Shown one piece after another: positions 13,801 to 21,500 of a DNA stretch of 57,757 bases. The translations under genes were made by a program, and so were the position numbers. Location of the stretch: the NCBI GenBank assembly GCA_006226965.1, contig SBGQ01000065.1, positions 1 through 57,757 on the forward strand, given 5' to 3'. Origin of the DNA: a bacterium (GTDB taxonomy: Bacteria > Bacteroidota > Rhodothermia > Balneolales > M1805). Under the pieces are notes generated by a model, which ran no database searches, was not told where the DNA came from, and saw nothing but the letters and a program-made list of their open reading frames with translations. The stretch's first letter is position 1, and every line of letters starts with the position of its first letter.

Positions 13801-15743
13801 ATGGCGGTGGTTTAACGAGTGATAAACGTTTCTATAATCTTCGTATAGCAAAATCGAATACAGCAACGTTTACTTCAGATATATATGTACTGAGTAGTTT
13901 AGAGTTAATCAGCGGAAGTTTAAATCTTGGCACAGGATCGATTGAAACAACAGGAACATGGAGTAATACAAACGTTACTATTGTTCCTTCAACGAGTACA
14001 GTAGTCTTTTCCGGTTCTAGTTCAACATCAATAGCACCAAACACCCAGTCTTTCAACAACGTAACGGTTAATAAAACGGGTGGAAACCAAGTTAGTTTAA
14101 CAGGTAATACTACGATTAATGGGGTGTTAACCGTAACCGCAGGAACGTTTTACCTGAATGGTCGCAGACTCAATTACGGAGACGGTGCAGATGCAATGAG
14201 TATAACCGGAACCTTATATATTGACGCCGGAGCGATTCTTGGCATGCACCAAAATGCATCAGCTGTGGTAAATTCAGGAGGTGTGTTACGAGTAACAGGT
14301 TCAAATGCATCAAATGTGGCAACAGTAACTCGTCAGGCAACAACAGCGGGTTGGCAAATGACTGTAAACGGTGAGTTAAGAGCACAATTTGCCTTATTCG
14401 AATATTCGGGTGGAGATGGTATTACACTTGGTGCAACAGCTACACTAAACGCAACTCAAAACCTAAGCAATACAACTTTCCAAAATGGAATCGGGGCTTC
14501 GTATGTAACGAATAACGCACCGATTACGAGTACCTTAAGTCAGGTAACAATAAATGCCGGCCCGACTTACAATTTTTCAGCAACAGACGGAGCTATTAGT
14601 TTTGATAATTATACAGGAACACTTGCAGGCAGCCGATTTGAAAATGACGGCGGCGCAGATCAAGGATACCTGTTATGGGCGTTTAATGGTTCGCAAAGTA
14701 TAGCCGGAATAGGTACATATAACTTTGGAAACGAAGTTGTAGTAAATGTTACCGGAATTGCGGGTTTAACCGACTTAGAGGTTGATTTGCGAAACGAGCT
14801 TTATGAATCAGACTACAATGCATTGCCAAGATATTACAGACTCATTTATACAGGTGGAACTGCTACTGGTGATATTACATTTGGATATTCTGAAAGCGAA
14901 TTAGGTACAATTAATGAATCAAATTTAAGAGTCTGGGTCCATAAAGGAGGATTAGTTTGGGCAAATCTTGGTGGTGTTGTTGATGAAGTAAACAATACAA
15001 TTACCGTTTCCGGATATACACTTGGCGAAGGTACAGCAGCGGAAACCATGAATAAAGCCAATCCGAATAACCCCAATGTTTTAGATGGAAGCGAAGACTT
15101 TTTGTTATCTGATGAAAATAGCCAAGCGTCATTACCGGTTGAGCTTACTCGTTTTGAAGTTATTGATGAACATGAGCCGGGTTTAACAAAACTTGAGTGG
15201 GAAACAGCTACCGAAACCGAAAACTACGGTTTCTATTTAAGCAGAACATACATCGGCTCGGATAATGTTGATTTGGAAAAACCAACAATGCCTAGAGATA
15301 CAACTTGGATTGAATTAGCATTTGTTGAAGGCGCAGGAAATTCCGTTGAAAAACAAGTGTATTCATTCGAAGATGGCGATGTTCAAGAAGCAGGAAAGTA
15401 CCTCTATCGTTTAATTCAAATGGATTTTGACGGAAAAACGACAGCTTATGACCCGATTGAGTTTTTATATACCGGTCCTGAGACATTCAGCCTAAAGAAT
15501 AATTATCCCAACCCGTTTAATCCTGTTACGGTTATTCCTTACGATGTAGCTGAAAGAACGGCTGTTCGAATCGAAATCTTTAATGTATTGGGTCAGCGAG
15601 TAAGTACACTCGTTAATGAAGTTAAAAACCCGGGTACGTATAAAATCGAGTTCAGAGCAAGCGGTTATGCTAGCGGCGTGTATATCGTTAGATATTCAGC
15701 ACAGGGTAGGTCGTTCGTTAAAAAAATGCTGCTCGTTAAATAG
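1869..15743 (+). CDS. Giant repetitive T9SS-secreted surface protein (4,624 aa)
   Basis: Probably a cell-surface adhesin or matrix protein exported by the Sec and type IX systems. The start is ATG at 1869, preceded in frame by a TTG; residues 1-24 are a signal peptide ending in GLAQ. The body is Gly/Thr/Asn/Ser-rich beta-strand repeat, with about twenty units built around GDWTNNGTF, VTFDG, a YNLTI-type strand and VNGNLTI. It is divided by five W-x(n)-NW modules (about 1980, 6300, 9600, 11900 and 13200). Each block ends with an ATNNFSNGTF-like element (about 6025, 9320, 11640, 12945, 14455) and a YEDDGG...W linker. A non-repeat domain (about residues 4290-4540) precedes the type A T9SS sorting domain, which has NNYPNPFNP, a VLGQRVSTLV segment and the terminal KKMLLVK. 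The frame is intact over 13.9 kb. No enzyme motif was recognised. Confidence 0.9.
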   Translation: MKIFNQIAIAFILVLVGVSTGLAQTGYYRSVVAGSGNWSNTASWEYSADNISFGVITTEGYPGELGIPTSVLVRDGDTIVLEVSPANAIGALTVGEGASGVLSFGDDATVRTLTISNSVTIASGASASSASSAVHVLTIGDDLTVNGTFDGFTSGTQAINVNLTGAASIISGSGTIEFNTVTFNHTGTTTVSTNFSVQNQFSITNTGTVNLGTSTISGTGATDTFSMSTGTLVIGGTNTFPGGFETITLTGGTVHYAGLAQTVAHQESDGGPIAYNNIQISESVAAANAKTLGGNLDINGSLTLETGVDFNLGTSTINIAGSWVQNGTINYTVGTSHVVFDGAGFQQINNPINADPIEFYTFTASGGGIISIGAASTTYIHEDFSLTSNTGITSASNVYVRGDYSVASGSSYQQTAGVIVFDGSGAQNIDVNNSTFINTYFDNGAPSQKTLSGNLSLSGLFYVYNDADVTDAGIGQAHTLVNIRIDGAVNFQGTVMASGQIYDNIDNAIDFGTADLIMNAGQINTNNALTVHGDVTINSGTFNILSGASLTGNTQSFTVNSGAVLDIDANDGFPTGFSSYSLSPTSTVSYTLNGAQVVRGGLSYGELELGGGGTKTLDGAVTVSYFVDLNNAVTADFSTFTHTIRDRIYNNSGSTFTSSGTVNLFISDGANYELIDEGTYTFSNLVIDTDALTGSYIYDISADLTVNGNLTIQNSGGDAINIAVIDMNTYTYSNDGGDVLTVGDHLEIRTAGASSLESTVNSFLSNSFSSQSIVHYNGTTDQNVTNVISPYGALHFSGSGNRIATGALDVNGLISDRGGAFLFDLGTFTHNFAGDFSFDGDNTTIGTSTVIFDGGSQLISDVGNPGTLFFYNVTFAGTGTKTLDDNYNIEGTVTINPSITVDASSNDVDIYLAGDWTNNGTFTQLTGEFYFDGTGGNQNISNAVNSFGNVFVQKPSGVQQITLLNDLVISGSLQVNASNTFTTGTNDVYIGNDLTIQAGAVWDQDIASVLFFNGTTLQELNLLEPTSVFTNITFQNSGEKRNDNNALNVDGDLIIESGSTFNAGAFVITVAGDWTNNGSFTQTGSVQFDGIAQTINASTFNRVLFSNSGTKTLGGGITVTDDIIIDATVTLDVSASNYAITVGDDFTNNGTFNARNGLVTFNGLTGFLTTGGSSFYTVNFNKNAGQIMNLADNLDVNNNLSVSSGEVEMDGNDITLFGSLTIASGAVLDPNSTASDITFDGTSGSHTIQTSGNLLRTITVNASGASYSLADDLTLYANHSFTLTNGSFSLNTNTFSLQGTGDVIVNGGTFDIDENAILQIPNGRSITNNGGVFRVVGTAGNPARIQRNGATGGYTITQTSGTFHALYYEIFNTQTTGLTISGGSIDATNNFSNGTFSSGSGTQYLNVSGITITGIIADNVIFGSGPTYNVTRTSGTGVITFEDATGTLAGEAYENDGGSLIDWTFPAGIYWDGGGDALTWSDDLNWSGNTAPTSGSNVYLNHDFVGTTYSVSIDDSDAEANRVILDAQGGNPITLTITSGFDLTVTTSFQIGASTTVVLNDASSVLSIAESFQNAGTFTHTNGLLRFNGSSGSHLLNFGGSSVYNFEMDANGTTYTLASALDVNNDITLTDGTLNVSTSNFALTVGGDWTNVGLSTFQAQSGTVTFDLGGTGTQTISGGPFYNLTLTNGTGSGTATKQLTGNVDINNTVIINANTIFDAQTNNLYVGGNWTNNSSTGALTQSGTGSVTFDGSGNQTIDNGSFATTFNNLIITNTGTVTLAANSSVNGNAQVSFSTGTFNLSTFTLNGVGGSNSFTVSDGSIIQLYGSNFPSTFESIDLAANSTVQYRANSNQNVAAATYGNLQFLRSNAGNLQTKTALGDISVVGALTIVDTDTEFNLNGNTLTLTGNLSLPTGGRAIVWGGGTVEQNNTVDFNFDADITEWPSLVLSGSGTKDLFTNINVTGDITVQNGVNFRMDAFTVTGTGGVQDFTVDNGGQLRVRVPSATSVAFPTNFDTYGLGANSTVTIDASIPQTIYTAVTYGNLTLGGGSTATIDGDLYVTGNFTSGTATFLDNNFDLYFSGSDIQLNNYTASVGTKVTLDGTAQTLRESVTNTFNLQEIVFAGSGTKTLADNDTYDVNGNITVNPGVTVDFSRNMTFSGSTFTDNGTFNHTLNTITFDGAAQSIITNSSTAFYSLVFTNGTAKTFTTHGADINGNITIDIGASLNLGSFDYTLGYTGANFIVNGTLNAASANLTLDGANPDLPAGFTVNDLTLSTTGDVDMTGSIDVNGDLTIGQQLDVNNAAYTINIGGDFINNGIFNDFNGDITFDGANASVSIQSNGASFYNATFSPSVGTVYSLTSASNQIEAGLTIGANTNLDLNGKALTLGSNIAAGKTATVNGTLTIDDNSVLTIDNNNTAYSITVNGTLNMVGSALNIATLTSINQANTRRTALTVSATGTVHARYYLIEYLDNNGLVLTDGATVDGTNNFSDGSWTNIVTATGGPYYYLQTNSVPIGGTISNVSFGFSGTPIPATHYNVQRDPAAGTTITFGGTISGTLGGEAYEDDSGSKITWPAASSAIWTGSFNTDWNQAANWNTLSVPLSTTDVTIPLVTNNPRVTTANATCKDLTITNGALTLENGFDLAITGNLVIGTSTNAGALIVASSTSEIDIAGSWTKGSNGIFTNGSSTVTFNASSGSVTITPGTSAFNDVVFDGAATFILAGTILDFNGDITINSGVVNPSTGNYTITLAGDLNNAGGSINNVTNGLITLDGAAQAITGVTIDQLTVAGTGSKTFNGSNTINDNLIVSSTLVTAVGATLDINGTVTINTGGTFNNLGGGTHTVAGASWSNSGTYSGTGTINFDGGNQTINASAFAGLELSGTGVKTLGGNLTLSGDLTLRSTFTRLELVTYTLTHSGSGTMTVEGAQTIYVNGSNNFPSGFASYVLDATSNVYYRSTSGQTIRGGISYGNLHLNNANTKTLGGNIIVQTDITFNDATLDVSVNNYSINVGDDWNNQSTGSFIARLGDVTFDGSNSVDVQEINSSLSGTKSFYKLTVNKTNGSLRVDDQNLTVADNLSIIDGTFNPNNLQINIGGSLDNTGGDFSQSGIVVFTSTSGAENIRSNGSSFLDVTINGTGTIFTIQDNFTANGNFLLTAGTLDANGKTVTLGDGATDIVTIDGTLDIDANAILAIGNTVNITVNSGGTIRAVGTAGNPATVTRSITGNYAFLVNGTIHANNYVFEYMDASGIQISNSGTVDATNNFSNGTFTNGVASGTFLRIENTQTLAIDNISFPTNPGGAASNVTKVSSLSGVITLTNASGAFSGEVYDDDPNDLIDWPTPVILTWTGGTSTNWFTATNWSANSGPNIVPTGAEDVIIATATNQPIINTSGAITKNITINSGAVLTINTANETGNDFEIQGNLTLNGTLAGTSSSDTILVAGSWTRGGSGVFTPASGTVIFNGTSGAYTISNGGTGFYNFAVNATASYTLASNMLISNNLSIVSGTLDASASNYSISVGNTWTNAGTFTPRSGTVTFTRATAGTVNVNNGSSAFNNLTINGGASTIFTQNTNGLTINGNLTITNSTLDLNSLNLVMGDGTGSDILTVNGTIDIDANAQLKMGASSTIQVQSGGVFRVVGSDESNIATITRNSTGTYTFIASSGSTVHARYYALSYMGANGIQIQSGATINAVNNFSDGTFSNGTSGGRYLEIISLGTNHIASNVTFNSGPTKNVRATSGTGNYIEFEDATGLLSGPAYEDDDASATTGAVRWSSTSTIYTWTGASNTDWNTLANWDDGIGVPLSLPDASIDVVIPNVANDPIISAADANANNLTIQSGGVLVINSNRSLTLASSFTNGGTLTISNGSTSTLSVGNNYSNSGTVTFGNASTVEFTAATGIKSLAFGGSSLNNLTLNGAATFNLTSNLDVNGNLTISAGVLDVTTSNYQINVAGNWTNSATFTSRSGRVIFDGSGAQNIDGGGLTSDKRFYNLRIAKSNTATFTSDIYVLSSLELISGSLNLGTGSIETTGTWSNTNVTIVPSTSTVVFSGSSSTSIAPNTQSFNNVTVNKTGGNQVSLTGNTTINGVLTVTAGTFYLNGRRLNYGDGADAMSITGTLYIDAGAILGMHQNASAVVNSGGVLRVTGSNASNVATVTRQATTAGWQMTVNGELRAQFALFEYSGGDGITLGATATLNATQNLSNTTFQNGIGASYVTNNAPITSTLSQVTINAGPTYNFSATDGAISFDNYTGTLAGSRFENDGGADQGYLLWAFNGSQSIAGIGTYNFGNEVVVNVTGIAGLTDLEVDLRNELYESDYNALPRYYRLIYTGGTATGDITFGYSESELGTINESNLRVWVHKGGLVWANLGGVVDEVNNTITVSGYTLGEGTAAETMNKANPNNPNVLDGSEDFLLSDENSQASLPVELTRFEVIDEHEPGLTKLEWETATETENYGFYLSRTYIGSDNVDLEKPTMPRDTTWIELAFVEGAGNSVEKQVYSFEDGDVQEAGKYLYRLIQMDFDGKTTAYDPIEFLYTGPETFSLKNNYPNPFNPVTVIPYDVAERTAVRIEIFNVLGQRVSTLVNEVKNPGTYKIEFRASGYASGVYIVRYSAQGRSFVKKMLLVK

Positions 15744-15782
15744 CTTAAAAAGAACGAAGCAAAACCATTTCAAATCAATCCA

Positions 15783-16634
15783 TTAGTCATTTAAAAAGCG
15801 GTACACTAAAATTCCTTCTACCGACTTTGTGTTTTTGATGTAATCCTTAAGCGATTTTTCGGAGATTTCAACTTTATTGGATTTGCTGGATGCATGCAAA
15901 AGATGGCTCACGCCGTTTTTTTTGTAAATAAACCCGGTATGAGTTACATCAATCCCTTTAATTGTAGCAACAAGCGCAATTAAATCCCCATGTTTTAAAA
16001 CGGACTCAGCCTCGGAAATAGTTGCTTTTGGTAAAACAAATAATGTTGGTTTAAAACTCTTTTCTGTCTGTTTGATAGCCTCAAAATTAGCATCATCAGC
16101 TAAATGCTCGTACGACTCACGATGTGTACTCATGAAGTCTAAGTTGATGGATTTTGGTTTGAAAAACTGTGATTCAACACGTTTGATTAATCCCTTTTTC
16201 TGATTGTTATCCAACCATTCAGAGTAATAATGTAATCGGGATGGATAGCCATCTCTTTTACCGTCTCGGTATCTAATAAACTCCAAAACGTCTTTAAAAT
16301 CCTCAAAACTAGGATTTTCAATTTTCTGATAAGCAAAAAATGTAGCCAGTACATATTCAACATAAGTAGTGCAATCTACATTCAATAGATTAATTACCAA
16401 GGATGTATCAGCGGTAACTTCAAGTGTATGGGCAACATAGGGTTTGTCAATAAAGGTTAAAGCTATTTGTTCCCATTTTTTAACAGGTTCTGCCTGATTG
16501 TCAACCTTTATGGTTCCCCAGAATGATACATCGTTTGGTGTACAATAAACTTGCGCGAGGCTCACTTTTGTTTGTAAAGCTAATAGCGTGAGCAGAACTA
16601 GGAAAACGGGACGAAAAATTTTAGGCGTTGCCAT
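15783..16634 (-). CDS. DUF1460 family, N-acetylmuramoyl-L-Ala amidase-like cysteine hydrolase
   Basis: A 283-residue exported protein with a signal peptide (residues 1-27, ending SLAQ). The DUF1460 hallmarks are visible in order: KPYVAHTLE, the NVDCTTYVE nucleophile motif (Cys88), IRYRDGKRDGYPSRLHYYSEW, the VTHTGF motif with the likely catalytic His232, and HLLHASS. The family has an NlpC/P60-like papain fold and is associated with cutting N-acetylmuramoyl-L-alanine bonds in peptidoglycan fragments, which suggests periplasmic wall recycling. It converges on the adhesin gene with a 39-bp gap that shows no clear hairpin, and it diverges from the peptide transporter 233 bp away. Peptidoglycan peptides released in the periplasm would be plausible substrates for that transporter, but this link is inference. 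Confidence 0.88.
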   Translation of the reverse strand: MATPKIFRPVFLVLLTLLALQTKVSLAQVYCTPNDVSFWGTIKVDNQAEPVKKWEQIALTFIDKPYVAHTLEVTADTSLVINLLNVDCTTYVEYVLATFFAYQKIENPSFEDFKDVLEFIRYRDGKRDGYPSRLHYYSEWLDNNQKKGLIKRVESQFFKPKSINLDFMSTHRESYEHLADDANFEAIKQTEKSFKPTLFVLPKATISEAESVLKHGDLIALVATIKGIDVTHTGFIYKKNGVSHLLHASSKSNKVEISEKSLKDYIKNTKSVEGILVYRFLND

Positions 16635-16867
16635 CTGAAATACCTCAAATTGATATAAAGGAACTCATCAAGAATAAAATATTCTCCGATTAAGGTCACG
16701 TAAAATAAATTTTATCGCCAATTTGATGCGAAATTATCCTCATTTTGCTACTTTCCAATGTTTTGTATTCAATACAGGCATACTAAAAGTTGTTGGGTTA
16801 GTAAATCAAATCAATAAAGCCTGAAATTGAATTACTGAATTAATTTTCAACATTTAAATTTTAAAGC

Positions 16868-18364
16868 ATGGAAAACAACGTGTCGGGTGGAGCAACCTTT
16901 TTTGGGCACCCAAGAGGTTTAGCAACGCTTTTCTTCACTGAAATGTGGGAGCGTTTCTCTTATTACGGAATGCGCGCAATTCTCATTTTATTTATGGTAA
17001 CAGATACCGCGAAAGAAGGTTTAGGCTTAGATTCAGAGACGGCCGGCGCAGTTTACGGTTTATATACAGCAGGCGTTTACCTGTTAACTTTACCCGGTGG
17101 CTGGTTAGCAGATAACATTTTTGGCCAAAGAAAAGCGATTTGGTACGGTGGTATACTCATTATGATTGGTCACTTATTGTTAGCCGTTCCGGGTAGCACA
17201 ACCATTTTCTTTGCCGGTTTATGTTTTGTAGCGATGGGTACAGGTTTGTTAAAGCCAAATATTTCTTCCATTGTTGGTGATTTATATCCTGAAGGAGGCG
17301 CAAAACGCGATGCCGGATTCTCCATTTTTTATATGGGTATAAACATTGGTTCAATCTTAGGGCAAACTCTAGTTTCTTTATTAGCAGAAAAAATTAACTG
17401 GCACTACGGTTTTGGTTTAGCTGCAATCGGGATGTTTGCCGGATTAGTTCAATATCGTTTAACACAAAATCACTTGTTTGATATCGGTTTAGAGCCGAAA
17501 GCAAAAGACAAGTCTGTTGCTGATGAAAAATCTAGTCCTTTATTAGCTGTAATCTTCGTTGTTACATTGGTTGCGTTTATTTCGGGATTACAATTCTTAG
17601 GATATATCGACTTAGCGACAGCAAGAGGTTTAGCTGAGGCCGTTGGTGTTCTTATTGTTTCTGTAACCGTGTTTTACTTTGCCTACATTTTTATTGCTGG
17701 CGGTTTGCACGAAGAAGAAAGAAAACAAGTATTTGTCATTTTCTTGTTATTCATCGGTGCTGCATTATTCTGGTCAGGTTTTGAACAAGCCGGTTCTACG
17801 TTAAACCTATTTGCTTTCCAGCATACCGATAGAATGTTATTCGGTTGGGAAGTTCCGGCTGGTTGGTTACAAAGCGTGAATCCAATTCTTATCGTAATTT
17901 TAGCTCCGATAGTTGGCGCTTTATGGGTTCGATTGGCTGCAAAAAATATGAACCCGTCAACACCTGTGAAATTTGGATTTGGCTTAATTCTGATGGCAGT
18001 TGGTTTCTTCGTAATGTACCTCGCAGCAGGTTATGTAACACAAGGGATGCAGGTGGGAATGACATGGTTAGTAATGACCTATTTCTTCCATTCAGTCGGT
18101 GAATTAGCACTAAGCCCTGTTGGTTTAAGTGCAACCACTAAGTTAGCACCTCGAAAATATTATGGCCAAATGATGGGAATCTGGTTCGTAGGTGCATCTT
18201 TAGGCAACCTGATTGCAGGTTTATTCGCAGGAGAATTCGACCCGAACAATACAGCCGGTTTACCGGATTTATTCTTTAGCGTTGTGATTTTTGGTGGAAT
18301 TGCCGGTGTGGTATTCTTCTTAATCAGTCCGTTTGTAAATAAATGGATTGGTAATCACAATTAA
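16868..18364 (+). CDS. POT/PTR family proton-coupled oligopeptide transporter
   Basis: A 498-residue inner-membrane transporter that imports di- and tripeptides with protons. The family signature ExxERFxYYG is exact at residues 25-34 (EMWERFSYYG) in helix 1, followed by LPGGWLAD and about 13-14 hydrophobic segments. A second signature-like FWSGFEQAGSTLNLFA lies near residue 300. The length is normal for the bacterial DtpT/YdgR-like branch. It stands alone on the plus strand and ends at a strong intrinsic terminator. Three secreted peptidases in the window (31360, 36202, 39652) could supply peptides. Confidence 0.95.
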   Translation: MENNVSGGATFFGHPRGLATLFFTEMWERFSYYGMRAILILFMVTDTAKEGLGLDSETAGAVYGLYTAGVYLLTLPGGWLADNIFGQRKAIWYGGILIMIGHLLLAVPGSTTIFFAGLCFVAMGTGLLKPNISSIVGDLYPEGGAKRDAGFSIFYMGINIGSILGQTLVSLLAEKINWHYGFGLAAIGMFAGLVQYRLTQNHLFDIGLEPKAKDKSVADEKSSPLLAVIFVVTLVAFISGLQFLGYIDLATARGLAEAVGVLIVSVTVFYFAYIFIAGGLHEEERKQVFVIFLLFIGAALFWSGFEQAGSTLNLFAFQHTDRMLFGWEVPAGWLQSVNPILIVILAPIVGALWVRLAAKNMNPSTPVKFGFGLILMAVGFFVMYLAAGYVTQGMQVGMTWLVMTYFFHSVGELALSPVGLSATTKLAPRKYYGQMMGIWFVGASLGNLIAGLFAGEFDPNNTAGLPDLFFSVVIFGGIAGVVFFLISPFVNKWIGNHN

Positions 18365-18382
18365 ACGGATTAAAATCGTTTT

Positions 18383-18412
18383 AAAAGCCGACAGAAACTG
18401 TCGGCTTTTTTT
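18383..18412 (+). terminator. Intrinsic terminator after the POT transporter
   Basis: A perfect 12-bp stem (AAAAGCCGACAG / CTGTCGGCTTTT) with an AAA loop runs on into TTT, 18 bp after the transporter stop codon. It cleanly separates the transporter from the PKD gene. Confidence 0.92.
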
Positions 18413-18567
18413 ATTTCAGGTAAATGATGTCCTCAAAAGTGCCTGAAATCCCATTATATTTAGTGTTTTATCAACAAAGACTAAAACTGGTCTAAATTTT
18501 GATAAATACTTATATGAGGGTGTAATCGTAGGTTAAGCGCCCGTATTTAGAAATCTCGCATATCGGT

Positions 18568-21500
18568 TTGAAACTAAAACTCTGTCTCAGTGCAATTATT
18601 TTGGCAATTCTTGCCACAACATCCTATGCTCAGCAAGGGAGAGGCTTGTTTTTATCTACATTCGGGGTAGATGCGCCAAATACTTATGGCGATTTTGACA
18701 ATATCCAAGCATTCTATTTCGACATCCCAAAATCAGAAACAAAACCCATTTACTTACGCTTATTTGATGCGGATATAGGCGGAGCTTATGATGAAAAACA
18801 CGGCGAATTTGACACAGAAACACAGTTTATTGTTTTAGGCGGTGCATCAGCTAATAAAACTTACGGAGCTGGTTTTCAAAATGAATACAACCGAATTGAA
18901 TTCGCAAAAGAGGACGAATTACTAAAACGTATTTTCACAAATCGAGGTCCGGGTGATTCCAGATGGTACAGTTTACTACAGCTGCCTCTTGAAAAAGGTT
19001 TTGATTTGGGGAACGGGTTTGTACGATTTGCATTAATCTCAAAAGGTCTTAAAGGAGATGACGGTAACTTCTTCGATTTAGCTCTGAGTTATTCTGAAAC
19101 AGAGAAAGTCCCGCCGACGAGTACTAAAACCTTTGTCTATGATTTATCTCTGAGAATTCCTTCACTTTTATTATATGATTGGACGGAGTTTACCGGGCAA
19201 ATTAAAATCCCGGTCACAGGGTCTGATACATACTATATCAATACGTTTGATATGGATGATGTGCCGATGAATGCATTTATTCCATTGCAGGGTTTACAAG
19301 AGCTAACTCCATCCGGCGACGGAAACTGGGTTGAATCGAAAATCGAAATGCAAAAAAACACAGGTGTTGAGTGGTTTGGATTTACATTTTATGGTCGTCC
19401 GTTTAATAACACATTCAGTTTGTTGGTTTTAGATGATGATAGGAAACCGGTGCCCATCTTACTTCCAATCACCGATTATGAACCACCCGTTTATCCGCAA
19501 TTTGCTTATCACACCAAATACAAGCCTGAAGATTGTTATACCATTAATTTTTCTACTGAAATCGCGAATAAAGATTTGGTTCAGTCTCTACAAACAAAAT
19601 GGATTTTTGAACAAGACACGTTGAGCGGCGAGTCTATTTCAAAACGTTTTGATTCTCTGGGCTATCATCATTTTTCATTAGAAATTTCTGCACGAATTGC
19701 CGGAGCAATGCAGCTCTTACAATTTCAAGATTCCGTTTTAATTAATACTCCGCCGGTTGCTTGGGCAGGAGGAGACAGAGCAAGTGTTGCAAACTTTACA
19801 ATGGCATTCGACGGTACAGTTTCTTACGACCCAGACGGGAAAATAAAACGATACGTTTGGGATTTTGGCGACGGAACAAACGGTTCAGGTGCGAGAGTCG
19901 ATAAAAAGTATAATGAAACAGGTGTTTATAATGTAAAGCTCACCGTTTACGATGACTCAGGTACAGAATGCGGAGTTGCTGTTTCAGAAGCAAAAGTGAA
20001 AATAAACCGCCCGCCGGTGCCAAAGATAATAGCACCAAATTGGGTTCAGCTTGGAGAAGAGTTTACTTTAGATGGTAGAGAATCCAAAGACCCAGACGGA
20101 ATTATAACCGATTATTTATGGCAAATTGGAAACGACACTCTGATTGAAGGTCCGGTGATTCAATATGCCTTGAGAGAAGAAAAGAACACGGATATCACCC
20201 TTCAAATTACAGATGATTCCCGAACCTTTAACTCCTCACAAAGAACAAATTTCACCATTCGTGTAAACAAAAAGCCATGGGCATCAGCGGGTGACGACAA
20301 AATAATTTCGCCGAACAGACCTGCAACATTTTCCGGTAGATTTTCTCGTGACCCTGACGGCGAAATTATAGATTACCAATGGCGTTTTCCTGATGGAAGT
20401 ATACAAAACGGTGAGTCGGTACAACAGTCGTTCACTGAACCAGGTGTGTACAAAGTGTATTTGAAAGTTACAGACAACACCCAAAAAGCATTTGGTTATG
20501 ACTCATTAACTGTTACAGTTAATGCCCCTCCGGTTGCCGTAATCAAAGGAGAAAAAATCTTTAATACAGGCCGTGTAATACTAGATGCCAGTGAGAGTTT
20601 CGACCCTGATGGCGAAATAAACGATCAGTTTTGGGTTATTGACGGAAAGTCTATCAATGGCTCGAAGCTGAATTATGCGTTTGATAAACCGGGAACATAC
20701 ACAATTCAATACACCGTAATCGATAATTCCGGCACGTATTCTGCGGTTCAATCGCAAGACCTTACCGTTGTTGTTAACGATTTGCCACAACCGGTTTTCG
20801 AATTACCATCCCAAAAAGCACCCGGAGAAAAAATTCAGTTTTCAGCTGCAAAGTCGAAAGATTCCGATGGTGAAATTATTGCATACTTGTGGGACTTTGG
20901 TGACGGTAACAAAGCAGAAGGAATTGAACTCGAGCATAAATTTGACTTTCCGGGAACGTATCAGGTTAGTTTAACCGTGCAAGATAACTTAGGGAAAGAA
21001 GCATCAAGTGTAATCTTAACCAAAGAAATTAAAATAAACGCAGCGCCCTATATAGATTACACCATTCCTGAACGAGTATCACCCGGGCAAACCATCCCGA
21101 TAGATTTATCTCGATCGTTTGATGTTGACGGGAAAATCATCAGCTATGAACTATTGAAAGATTCAGTTTGGGTGAAATCATCAAATCCCAAATTGGAAGC
21201 CACAATCAGTTACACACAATCCGAAATTCGTTTAGCAGTTGTTGATAATTCCGGTCAAAGTAACGACCGCAGTGAAGTGAGTATCCCGTTAGCTTTTAAC
21301 TTATCTCCTGTTGCAATCGGAAACGGAACCATTCGTTCAGCTTCACCTATTATTCAGTTTGATGCGACCAAAAGTTATGACCCAGATGGAGATGAACTAG
21401 CTTATTACTGGGATTTTGGTGATGGCAAAAGTATGAAGGGGCCATTGGTAATGCACAAATATAAATTTGGGGGCTCTTTTAAAGCGGTTCTTACAGTAGA

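Noticed and set aside
1869-15743. Frameshift or split of the giant repeat gene
   Set aside because: A single uninterrupted frame joins the signal peptide to the sorting domain, so there is no sign of a break.
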